Counted from the first letter of the stretch, positions 1-8,678 are shown. The stretch: DNA of 9,207 bases from Chromatiales bacterium (GCA_031177845.1 JAPSGG010000033.1:1-9207); one strand, 5' to 3'. Made by a program: numbers and translations. Notes: a model not told the origin generated them from the sequence alone.

Positions 1-222
1 TCAGTGTATCTTACCCTTGTAATTGACTTTGGTGGGTGATGCTGATAATCAAGGTTCAACCCAAGGTCGAGTTCGCCGAGGCGCATGCTGTATTCGCGCC
101 GAGCATTTAGCGGCAGAACGTCCCTCATGGGGCGAAGAGGCGGTTGGCATCCGCCACAGCATGCAAGACGCTCTTGTTGTGAGCGTTGACTCAGCAAGAA
201 CCGATAACTACGGAGGTGTGAG
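1..222. other. Upstream region of the DUF1326 gene, no recognised gene
   Basis: I recognise no gene here. A rightward reading frame covers most of the stretch, but its composition looks non-coding and it runs into the DUF1326 gene out of frame. A 23-codon ORF at 39-110 (begins MLIIKVQPKVEF) sits behind a G-rich stretch and could be a remnant. A weak promoter is possible: TTGACT at 23-28 and GATAAT at 44-49, with a short 15-base spacer. Two 9-base arms, GCATGCTGT (83-91) and ACAGCATGC (156-164), form an inverted repeat 64 bases apart. Confidence 0.35.
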
Positions 223-243
223 ATGGCCAATATCGATTGACGC
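212..243 (+). promoter_or_regulatory. Strong RBS and apparent original start of the DUF1326 gene, blocked by TGA
   Basis: GGAGG at 212-216 lies six bases before ATG 223. That frame reads Met-Ala-Asn-Ile-Asp-TGA-Arg and then continues in the same frame into the Met of the gene starting at 244. From memory of the family, DUF1326 proteins usually begin a few residues earlier with a Trp before the basic residue and the Lys-Gly segment. The TGA at 238-240 therefore most simply replaces a TGG. Translation from 244 would need restart after this five-codon peptide, because 244 has no good binding site of its own. Confidence 0.6.
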
Positions 244-852
244 ATGAAAGGCAAGTACGTTAAGAACTGCAACTGTGCGTTCGGCTGTCCGTGTGACTTC
301 AACGCGTACCCTACGCAAGGCTACTGCGAAGGCATGGCGGGCATGCACATTGACGAAGGGCATTTCGGCGATGTCAACCTAAACGGGCTGCGTTGGGCGG
401 TCACCTACCACTGGCCTGGCGCGCTGCACGAGGGCAATGGGACCCTACAGCCCATCATTGATAAGGGCGCAAACGAGGACCAACGTCAGGCACTGCTGAC
501 GATCTTGTCAGGTCAGGAACAGGATGAAGGCACCTTGTGCTGGATTCTGAGCCAGATCGTGAGCAATTTTCTAGAGCCAAAGTTTGCGCCGATTGAGTTT
601 GCGTTCGATCTCGACGGGCGCACCGCCCGCGTTGCAGTGCCCGGGGTGCTGGAGACGGCCTCGGAGCCGATCAAAAACCCGGTGACTGGCGATCCCAGCC
701 GCATGCTGGTGCGCATACCGGACGGCTTCGAGTACTTCGAGGCCGAGATCGCCAGCGCGACAACCAAAGGCACCGGCGACATTCAATTCGACTTTACAGA
801 GCGACACAGCTCGCTCGCACACGTGCATCATACGCCCAAGGGACTTGCCTAG
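244..852 (+). CDS. DUF1326 domain-containing protein
   Basis: A 202-residue protein of the DUF1326 family, whose biochemical role is not established; a metal- or thiol-related role has been suggested from its cysteines. The N-terminus carries Cys9, Cys11, Cys15 and Cys17 in the CxC-x3-CxC arrangement of the family, followed by a conserved-looking body with no signal peptide or membrane helix. The length is normal apart from about seven missing N-terminal residues. ATG 244 is the first start after an in-frame TGA at 238-240, but the strong ribosome binding site belongs to ATG 223, so the gene may be poorly expressed or dying. It converges with the GlxA-type regulator, with 6 bases between the stops. 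In other genomes such proteins often sit beside DUF2182 membrane proteins or regulators; no DUF2182 gene is seen here. Confidence 0.85.
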   Translation: MKGKYVKNCNCAFGCPCDFNAYPTQGYCEGMAGMHIDEGHFGDVNLNGLRWAVTYHWPGALHEGNGTLQPIIDKGANEDQRQALLTILSGQEQDEGTLCWILSQIVSNFLEPKFAPIEFAFDLDGRTARVAVPGVLETASEPIKNPVTGDPSRMLVRIPDGFEYFEAEIASATTKGTGDIQFDFTERHSSLAHVHHTPKGLA

Positions 853-858
853 GCGCAT

Positions 859-1533
859 TTATCTTGCCTGCTGCGGCCTCCTGATGGTGCTGTTGCCTAC
901 CCCAGCGTCGGGCCTGACAAAGTCGGGCAGGCGGAACTTGCGGCGGTAATCTCCCGGGGTCATGTGGGTCACGCGCTTGAACAGGCGCCGGAAGAAAGCC
1001 GGATCCTCATAGCCAACCGACCAACTGATGTCATCGATCGATGCGTCGGTGCGCTCGAGCCGCCGCTTGGCCTCCTCGACCCGTAAACGCTGAACATAGA
1101 CGATGGGTGAGTAGCCGGTCGCATGGGTGAATCGACGCTTGACGCTGCGTTCGGGCAGACCCGATAACTGCACCATCTCCTCGACCGGATTGGCCACTGA
1201 ATAGTGGCCGCCCAGCCATTCTTGCAGCCGCAGCACCGTCGAATCGCCGTGATCGGTCGGCGGCATGAAGGTGACGTAGGGTGCTTGTCCGTCTGCATGC
1301 CATTGCAGCAGCATGAACTTGGCCATCGCCTGCGCTGCCGCGGGGCTGACATACCGAGCGATCAGGTACAGCACGAGATCCTGCCAGGTCGCCGTTGCGC
1401 CGGACATGACGAGTTCTTCGCGTTCGCCGGTGGCGACCAGGACTTTGTCGAGCCGCAGCCGCACATGCGGAAAATTCTTGTTGAAGGTGGGCGCGAAGGC
1501 CCAGTGGGCGGCCGTTTCCGCATCATGCGACAC
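859..1533 (-). CDS. GlxA/AraC-family transcriptional regulator, N-terminally truncated
   Basis: A 224-residue protein from a GTG start. Residues 8-80 match the second half of the DJ-1/PfpI (glutamine-amidotransferase-like) domain of GlxA-type regulators: the His-Trp segment at 10-11, the RLRLDKVLV strand and SGATATWQDL. Residues 112-200 form a full AraC-type double helix-turn-helix, with LSGLPERSVKRRF as the first recognition region, YVQRLRVEEAKRRLE as the linker and VGYEDPAFFRRLFKR as the second. Family members are usually about 310-330 residues, so roughly 100-150 are missing, including the region that would hold the nucleophile elbow. The frame stays open upstream to a TAG at 1603-1605 but shows no family similarity and no good ribosome binding site. 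I infer a 5' deletion or rearrangement near 1520-1600, and DNA binding without normal ligand sensing, or a pseudogene. Confidence 0.8.
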   Translation of the reverse strand: MSHDAETAAHWAFAPTFNKNFPHVRLRLDKVLVATGEREELVMSGATATWQDLVLYLIARYVSPAAAQAMAKFMLLQWHADGQAPYVTFMPPTDHGDSTVLRLQEWLGGHYSVANPVEEMVQLSGLPERSVKRRFTHATGYSPIVYVQRLRVEEAKRRLERTDASIDDISWSVGYEDPAFFRRLFKRVTHMTPGDYRRKFRLPDFVRPDAGVGNSTIRRPQQAR

Positions 1534-1792
1534 ATTGAAAAACTTCGCTGAATAGCCAGCTTGGGAAATTTCGAGGACTGCACGGAAAGGATGAGGGACG
1601 TGCTAAAAATACGCGTGCCGGCAGTTCAATTCCGTCCCTAGCCCACTCTGATCACAAGCTTACGATTGCGGAGGTTTTTGAGGCCGCCATAACGGTCATA
1701 GAGTGGCGGCGCAAAGATATGAGGTGATGGCTCAGCCACTAGGAAGCAGCGGCGGGCGCCCAGACCCTAGTCCCTACCAGGCATCACTTCTG

Positions 1793-4501
<2,709 letters not shown>

Positions 4502-4514
4502 GGCAAAAGTCGGT

Positions 4515-4559
4515 CTATGCTGCGGCACCCTTGTTAACGAATTCGCACGCATGTTTCAT
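4515..4559 (-). CDS. Possible 14-codon leader peptide upstream of ppdK
   Basis: ATG 4559 is seven bases after a textbook GGAGGAG and opens a 14-residue ORF (MKHACEFVNKGAAA) that ends with TAG at 4515-4517, 13 bases before the family-like ppdK start at 4501. The frame differs from ppdK. The alternative ppdK start at 4552 lies inside this ORF and is 14 bases from the same GGAGGAG. Either the peptide is real and ppdK is translated by restart, or a small indel separated the binding site from the gene. The peptide has no run of one amino acid of the kind used in attenuation. Confidence 0.35.
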   Translation of the reverse strand: MKHACEFVNKGAAA

Positions 4560-4566
4560 GGCGTCA

Positions 4567-4573
4567 CTCCTCC
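4567..4573 (-). promoter_or_regulatory. Shine-Dalgarno site in the ppdK leader
   Basis: GGAGGAG on the minus strand. It is at ideal spacing (7 bases) for ATG 4559, long spacing (14 bases) for ATG 4552, and far too distant for ATG 4501, which has no purine-rich site of its own. It is therefore the element that decides which ppdK start is used. Confidence 0.7.
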
Positions 4574-5040
4574 GGCTTGTCCGCCGAGGATCTCCGAAAG
4601 ATGGATTGCTCCTCGACAGCCGGGAGAGCCGGCCAGCGCTTCGATCATCTATTGGCTTGCAAAAAGTCGAGCGCCAAAATCGGACTTAAGTGATCCTGCC
4701 CGCCAGGAGCCATGTTGGCCATATTAGCCAGCAATTGATCAGGAAGCGGCTTTGAGAATTACTCCAGGTCCCTAAATTGGCGAGCCTGACCGGAGTTTGA
4801 CATGAACCCTGTAAGAAGGGAAAGTGATATATATGCTGGCTCTTGACCTCAGCGGATATCGCACCCGACGCATATCATGTTTCTACTCGTTGGAGCCGGT
4901 AAAGCCGCGCAAGAAGTTCGACTGCAGCTGCTGCTGGAGCTCGCATGGGAGCCTGCCACAATCAGATGATACGTAGGGATCGCCTGTCTGGGTATGCCAT
5001 ATTGGGACGCTACATGCTCGCTCTGGAACCGTCAACGGAT
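4574..5040. other. Gap between ppdK and the GMC fragment, no recognised gene
   Basis: No protein is recognisable. It should hold the leftward ppdK promoter, but I see no convincing -35/-10 pair. A perfect TTGACA at 4797-4802 (plus strand) has no -10 at proper spacing; the TATATA-like stretch at 4828-4833 is too far away. A 47-codon rightward ORF (4833-4976, begins MLALDLSGYR, Cys-rich end) and a leftward frame ending at 4883 (ends FLRGFTGSNE) overlap each other; neither looks like a known family. Confidence 0.4.
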
Positions 5041-5058
5041 TGCCACTAGTCCGTGGCA
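5041..5058. repeat. Short inverted repeat just upstream of the GMC start
   Basis: TGCCAC (5041-5046) and GTGGCA (5053-5058) are perfect 6-base arms around a 6-base centre, 24 bases before ATG 5083. It could be an operator or a small hairpin for the former gene. Arms this short also occur by chance. Confidence 0.3.
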
Positions 5059-5082
5059 TTCGCGATTCGGCGGGGGTCGGGC

Positions 5083-5433
5083 ATGTACGACTACGTGATC
5101 GTTGGCGCCGGTTCCGCAGGGTGCGTGCTGGCGAACCGGTTGAGTGACGATTCTGAAGCGCGGATTCTCCTCCTCGAAGCAGGCGGGCCGGATCGTCGGC
5201 CGGAAATTCATATGCCGGCTGGCTTTGTGAAGCTGACAGGTTCGTCGGTAGACTGGAATTATGTGACCGAGCCGCAGGCACAGCTGCGGAACCGAACCAT
5301 TCGCGTGCCTCGTGGCAAGGTTCTCGGTGGAACGAGTTCGCTCAATTTCATGCTGTATATGCGCGGCCATCGCAGGGATTACGATCGATGGGCCGAGCTC
5401 GGAAACGAGGGCTGAGGCTGGCAGGACGTATTC
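5083..5433 (+). pseudogene. GMC-family FAD oxidoreductase, N-terminal fragment with nonsense codon
   Basis: The first 110 codons match glucose-methanol-choline oxidoreductases (choline/alcohol dehydrogenase type, FAD-dependent). The FAD-binding GAGSAG is at residues 8-13, Glu32 ends the second strand (ILLLEAGG), and the GMC signature region [20 protein letters not shown] spans residues 76-95. After GNEG the frame meets TGA at 5413-5415 and then resumes Gly-Trp-Gln-Asp-Val-Phe, where the family has Trp-(Gly/Ser/Asp)-Trp-x-Asp-Val. The TGA thus replaces a TGG. Similarity fades after about 5433, with more stops at 5446-5451. Family members are about 530-560 residues, so four fifths, including the catalytic His, is gone. 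I chose ATG 5083 because family proteins start directly with the Tyr-Asp-(Tyr/Phe)-Val strand. Not functional as an oxidoreductase. Confidence 0.9.
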
Positions 5434-5813
5434 AGTCCTACGACCTCCTGATAACGCTGCGAAAAGAGTTGGCTCATTAATAAAGGAACTGTCACCTTAA
5501 AGGAATGAACCGCCAATTAACAAGCTTAAGAGCCTTATGCAGCGTTCCAAGGGAAAACTAGATCTAATGATGCAGATATTCGGCGTGTCGAGCTGGATTG
5601 ACGACTTACTCTCTTCGCCCACAACTCGGTTCGTGGATCGCCGAGGTCTTAGAAGACTTTGACGCCAACTTCCATCTGTATCTTTTCGGTCGACAGCCGA
5701 AGGTAAAGGCTTCGATTCCACGCGAGTTCCGAATGCCAAAGTCCTTGCTCACGAGGAACACTAAGACGTGAGGTCGGCCGATATGATCGCATGATGCGGT
5801 CTCAAGTAGGCTG

Positions 5814-5832
5814 AGGCGCCTGCTGGCGTTTT
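5814..5832 (+). terminator. Possible rho-independent terminator
   Basis: CGCC (5817-5820), loop TGCT, GGCG (5825-5828), extended by A-T and G-T pairs to 5814, is followed by TTTT and then ATTGTT. The stem is short and the T-run modest. It would end rightward transcription, but no intact rightward gene lies just before it, so it may be a leftover. Confidence 0.35.
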
Positions 5833-5927
5833 ATTGTTGGTAATAAAGAGGATGGGGCAAATTCACACACCCGCCTCGGATAGTAGGCGCGCCAGAATGT
5901 CGTTGCCGTTGTTCCATGCAATCACGT

Positions 5928-5943
5928 AGGTGCGATCGCACCT
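5928..5943. repeat. 16-bp perfect palindrome
   Basis: AGGTGCGATCGCACCT is fully self-complementary, with no spacer. It lies in a gene-free region. Possible readings are a binding site for a dimeric regulator or a recombination or resolution site; chance is also possible. The inner GCGATCGC equals the cyanobacterial HIP1 octamer, but it occurs here only in this one place that I noticed. Confidence 0.45.
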
Positions 5944-6334
5944 TCTATATTTCGTTGTGGATAGCCTTGCAGCTACGCCTTAACTCAAGGGCTTTCTAAC
6001 AAATCTAGGAGCCATTCTTGATCCTTATTCCGCCAGCCGCCCTTTGGCCTTCCCACGTCTGAGGCGAGCAGATCGGAAATATAAGGTTCTCAGGGCAGCG
6101 GTTAATCTTCCGATGGCCGCCTTTCCACTGTGCGATAGTAGACCAGGTTGATGAGTTGCGGAGATCATGCGGATGCTCAGCGTGGAGCCTAAACAGTATC
6201 GAATGACTGAAATCTGTTTTGCGGGCCCGCGACGGGGGCACGATCCGACACAAGGCCAACCCTGACTACCACTTGGTAACTGCGGCATTGCTTACCCTCA
6301 GGGACTGTCCCAACGCCAGCCTTTACCCTCTGCT

Positions 6335-7255
6335 CTAGTGCTTTGCCGGCTCTCGCGGCTTCAGCTTGTCTCGGCCCATGGCTTCTATGAGTCCAGATGC
6401 CCTTGTTATGCACTCAAGGCTTATCTGAGGCACCTGTTCATGTTCGCCAACGTACCCGGCCAAGTACCACTCCGAAGGATTATCGATACCGCAACGAGCA
6501 CAGACCAAATAAGCTACCGATTCAGCTTCGAATTCCCTGATCTGATGGCATAGTCCACGACGGTCCGGCCACCACCGTTCATTGGGTGTGCCTAGGTGCC
6601 CACAATAGAGATGCGCCAACTCACGAGCGAGCGACGCATAGCGCGATGCCCTACTTGCAGCCTCATCAAGCTCCAGCTCGTAGCGAAGCGGGACTAGTGT
6701 CTTCCTGAAGATCATGGTCTTGCCCTGTGGTCTTGCAGTGCAGATGGATCCTCCTTGCTGGGAACCGAGTCTGGCGGTGTGAATCGCAATCCCGTCACGT
6801 TTACCATTTGCAATGGTCTTCTCAAGTCTATCGCCAACCCATCCATGGCGAACTTCGCAGGGCTTCTCCACCTCCGGAGGCAGTGGCCCATCGCCTTCTG
6901 TGTCCGACACATCAAAGACGAACATGCCTGGCCTCATGGGTTGGAGAATGACCAGCGGTCGAGCGCCAGGTTTTATCTGTCGACCATAGCGATACAGCCA
7001 TCGATGCGGTGGGGCCACAAATCTCGCTCCGGGCATTTGAATGTGGACCAGCATCGCATTGAAAGGGGAGTACATTCGAAACCGGGCAATGAACTGTAAG
7101 AGCTCGTGGTAAGCCTTACTGTTCTTGTAATGCGCAGTCAGGCTAAAGAGTTCGTCCAGCGCCCGCTTCGCCGCAGCTTGATTCCAAGCATGTGCCGGTT
7201 GCCCCTCTATCTCACACACTTCTCCGAACAGTGTGTGCTGAGTGGGCTCCTCCAC
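6335..7255 (-). CDS. ArdC-like / M78-type metallopeptidase family protein, active site altered
   Basis: A 306-residue protein from a GTG start, of a type common in genomic islands and plasmids. Residues 45-105 (from YHELLQFIARF through a Trp-Arg-rich loop to KPGARPLVILQP) resemble the ArdC N-terminal single-strand DNA-binding domain. Residues 205-260 resemble the zinc metallopeptidase part shared with ArdC and ImmA/IrrE (M78). The expected HExxH reads RELAH at 211-215: the first zinc-ligand His is Arg (CGT at 6623-6625, one transition from CAT). His215, His220 and the Glu-rich segment EFEAES (241-246) remain. Family members usually begin earlier; the frame is open upstream for 21 codons to a TGA at 7319-7321 without another start, so the real start may have been lost to an indel. 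A DNA-mimic or DNA-binding antirestriction role is possible by family, while catalysis is doubtful. Confidence 0.75.
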   Translation of the reverse strand: MEEPTQHTLFGEVCEIEGQPAHAWNQAAAKRALDELFSLTAHYKNSKAYHELLQFIARFRMYSPFNAMLVHIQMPGARFVAPPHRWLYRYGRQIKPGARPLVILQPMRPGMFVFDVSDTEGDGPLPPEVEKPCEVRHGWVGDRLEKTIANGKRDGIAIHTARLGSQQGGSICTARPQGKTMIFRKTLVPLRYELELDEAASRASRYASLARELAHLYCGHLGTPNERWWPDRRGLCHQIREFEAESVAYLVCARCGIDNPSEWYLAGYVGEHEQVPQISLECITRASGLIEAMGRDKLKPREPAKH

Positions 7256-7318
7256 GGTTAGCTCATCCTTCGCCTTGCTGGCGAGAACGGGGGAAGCAAC
7301 CGTGGTGACTTTGACACT

Positions 7319-7575
7319 TCATAACGTCCCAAAAAACGACCTCCATTCCTCGGCAGCCTCTCGACACGCTGGGCAGAATGTGACGCCTGGCGCGTTGGCC
7401 AATCGCGGTCATACAAACAGCCGCCCGGCACCCGCAGATTGTGGTTCGGGAAAAGCTGCCGCTCTGCTAACGTCTGTTCTTGGCACCAGAGGCCGTAAAC
7501 TACTTCTGCCTTCCCCTTGGTGAGCGGGATGCTATGCACTTCGCAGATGTCGGTGCACATGTCGGTTCTGTTCAT
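7319..7575 (-). pseudogene. Small Cys-rich (zinc-ribbon-like) protein, frameshifted
   Basis: From ATG 7575 the frame encodes a small protein with Cys7, Cys11-x2-His14, Cys31 and Cys53, then loses sense after residue 64. One base earlier in phase the minus strand continues as VTFCPACREAAEEWRSFFGTL and stops at 7319-7321, supplying the CPAC knuckle that a zinc ribbon would need. I infer a one-base deletion near 7384-7385. Without correction the frame runs on in meaningless Arg-rich sequence to 7258. The start overlaps the end of the preceding small ORF (ATGA), and the repaired stop overlaps a possible start of the ArdC-like gene, so the three were probably translated together. No function is known to me. 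Confidence 0.6.
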
Positions 7576-7646
7576 CCCACTTCCTTAATTTGATACCCCA
7601 TCATCTGCGCTTCAGACAGGCACTCCTGGAACTGGTTGTTCGCCAT
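7572..7646 (-). CDS. Short ORF, probable C-terminal fragment of a small protein
   Basis: A 24-residue ORF (begins MANNQFQECL, ends QIKEVG) whose TGA overlaps the ATG of the Cys-rich protein by four bases (ATGA). The frame stays open upstream to 7703 and reads sensibly there (CRVAGTGIISGT), but without a start codon, and a TGA cuts it off. I take it as the end of a formerly longer gene of the same cassette. Not recognised. Confidence 0.35.
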   Translation of the reverse strand: MANNQFQECLSEAQMMGYQIKEVG

Positions 7647-7858
7647 CGTGCCGCTAATGATCCCAGTGCCTGCGACCCGACAGGTCACTTCATGGCCTTT
7701 CCGTCAAAGCCAGCATCGGTAACTCTAATTCCCAATTATAGACTGCGCTCGAGAATTTCCGGGTACGCGCCCAAGGGTGACTAGTTCGTTCTACATCGGC
7801 AGACTCAGCCACGTATTACCCGCTCCACGACTTCCCACTGCTCCCATAGCGCCCAGGA

Positions 7859-8020
7859 TCACTCCCGCAATAGTAGCCACGTTCCGCCGGTATAGGCATT
7901 GCGAGAAGCCTTAGCCTTGCCCTCCAGCGTCTTAGGGCCGGTCGATCTGTCCCAAGGCCGCCATTGCCGGATCAACTCTGCTTGCCGTGCGCGTCGTTCC
8001 GAAGCCCAACCGTTCACCAT
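7859..8020 (-). CDS. Small hypothetical protein of genomic-island type (RRARQAELIRQW family)
   Basis: A 53-residue basic protein with the run ERRARQAELIRQWRPW, then STGPKT, EGKAKASRNAY and TGG, a pattern I recall from short uncharacterised proteins near phage or island genes in many proteobacteria. ATG 8020 has GGAAG seven bases upstream. The ORF ends at TGA 7859-7861 after LLLRE, but the frame continues with SWALWEQWEVVERVIRG before the next TGA, matching where relatives carry an Arg- and Leu-rich helix. The stop may therefore be premature. Highly basic, no membrane segment; a nucleic-acid-binding role is only a guess. Confidence 0.55.
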   Translation of the reverse strand: MVNGWASERRARQAELIRQWRPWDRSTGPKTLEGKAKASRNAYTGGTWLLLRE

Positions 8021-8031
8021 CTTTTTACTTC

Positions 8032-8055
8032 CAATAGTTCTTTCAATAGTTCTTT
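8032..8055. repeat. Two tandem copies of a 12-base unit
   Basis: CAATAGTTCTTT occurs twice with no spacer. On the minus strand the unit reads AAAGAACTATTG. In one frame it encodes Lys-Glu-Leu-Leu twice, within a short reading frame ending EVKRW whose TGA overlaps the ATG of the small protein at 8020. It lies 12-35 bases upstream of that ATG, so it is either an in-frame duplication in coding sequence or a leader element. Confidence 0.6.
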
Positions 8056-8065
8056 TCGCAGATTT

Positions 8066-8242
8066 TCATTTCCCCGCACGCGGAGCCTCACCCGCCGCCG
8101 CTTTTCCGTCCGCTTCTGGGCCAATTACCATCACTGGAACGCCATTTCGCGTTGTTGCTAGTTGCTGCGGCGCTCGATCGTCAGGAATTAGGTTCAAGTA
8201 TTTTGCAAGAGCGGATAGTGGTGATTGACTAGCAGTGTCAAT
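8066..8242 (-). pseudogene. C-terminal fragment of an unrecognised protein
   Basis: This leftward frame reads like coding sequence for 58 residues (SPLSALAKYLNLIP, then DDRAPQQLATTRNGVPVMVI, then an Ala/Gly-rich tail) and ends at TGA 8066-8068. Upstream it meets two TAG codons (8243-8245 and 8249-8251) and has no start. The following frame (GNENLRKELL and on) could be its continuation after a one-base slip in the GGGG run near 8072-8075, which would bring the end into overlap with the next gene at 8020. Family not recognised. Confidence 0.4.
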
Positions 8243-8347
8243 CTACGCCTATGTGCCGGGGCCGTTGCTTGCGGCCGGTGATGACCGGATCGAACGAAAA
8301 GTTGGGCCGTTCATGGCCTGTGCTACGCGCCTGCGCATGATCTGCTC
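8243..8347 (-). other. Intervening remnant of the leftward small-gene train
   Basis: A leftward frame ending at TGA 8238-8240 reads plausibly near its end (NFSFDPVITGRKQRPRHIGVD region) and stays open upstream for several dozen codons without a clear start. It overlaps no better candidate. I take it as another broken piece of the cassette. Confidence 0.2.
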
Positions 8348-8668
8348 CTACCTCCTTCTTATGCTCTCCTTGAATCCCGGGCGCAGGCAGGATGGTCCGA
8401 GTATCCGGCCCGAGCAGGCGCGCAGTTCCGCCTGCGCCGTGTGATGGCCCATCGAGTCCTCTCGCTTGCCGTAGTTCTTGTCATCGATGGAATCAACCCC
8501 GTCATCGCACCACAGCCAGATGTACCCAACATCCTCTATGCAGATCTGGCGCTCCTTAAGATAACGTCCGATCTCGGCTTCACGACTTCCCCGGCCATGC
8601 CGATAACCCACAGGAGTGCTTATCCGATTTCCGACCGAGCCTGGCCTCCAGTCGTTTGAGCCGGGCAT
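8348..8668 (-). CDS. Hypothetical ORF, middle part coding-like
   Basis: A 106-residue frame. The central part (EAEIGRYLKERQICIEDVGY, then IWLWCDDGVDSIDDKNYGKR) has balanced, acidic composition and mostly G/C third bases, as a real gene would. The first 30 residues overlap another small ORF on the same strand (8580-8678), and the end is Arg/Cys-rich and less convincing. A likely explanation is a frameshift joining the two. No family recognised. Confidence 0.28.
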   Translation of the reverse strand: MPGSNDWRPGSVGNRISTPVGYRHGRGSREAEIGRYLKERQICIEDVGYIWLWCDDGVDSIDDKNYGKREDSMGHHTAQAELRACSGRILGPSCLRPGFKESIRRR

Positions 8669-8678
8669 GGATGGACAT
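8580..8678 (-). CDS. Short basic ORF with good RBS, probably truncated
   Basis: A 32-residue ORF beginning MSIHARLKRLEARLG, an amphipathic helix start of a kind common in small phage or island proteins. ATG 8678 has AAGGA at six-base spacing (8685-8689); the upstream ATG 8684 directly abuts the same site and is less likely. The C-terminus (SAWPGKS) looks arbitrary, and the next frame continues with better coding character, suggesting a frameshift. It would be the first gene of the leftward train. Confidence 0.38.
   Translation of the reverse strand: MSIHARLKRLEARLGRKSDKHSCGLSAWPGKS

Larger units (their letters stand above)
5434..6334. other. About 900 bases without a recognisable gene
   Basis: All frames are short or broken. 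The longest leftward frames (5497-5739, 6005-6259, 6025-6288, and the lower part of 6189-6413) overlap one another and match nothing I know. The only structured elements I see are the hairpin at 5814-5832 and the palindrome at 5928-5943. The stretch lies between the broken end of the GMC gene and the end of the ArdC-like gene, so at least one rearrangement boundary should fall here. I see no transposase fragment and no clear terminal inverted repeats. Confidence 0.45.

Noticed and set aside
23..247. 74-codon rightward frame ahead of the DUF1326 gene.
   Set aside because: No recognisable sequence, and it crosses the RBS and start of the DUF1326 gene in another frame.
1594..1645. tRNA-like 3' half: T-arm consensus GTTCAATTC at 1624-1632, an anticodon-like stem-loop at 1598-1614, and a 7-base inverted repeat (AGGGACG/CGTCCCT).
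   Set aside because: No D-arm or matching acceptor 5' strand, a mismatched T-stem, and an implausible AAA anticodon. At most a tRNA relic; more likely chance.
4797..4835. Perfect TTGACA and a TATATA stretch as a rightward promoter.
   Set aside because: The spacing is about 25 bases, far from the 17 needed.
4883..5281. 132-codon leftward frame overlapping the GMC start.
   Set aside because: More than half is antisense to conserved GMC sequence; the remaining end is not recognisable.
5501..5520. TGAACCGCC, resembling IS3-type terminal sequence.
   Set aside because: No partner inverted repeat, no target duplication and no transposase fragment nearby.
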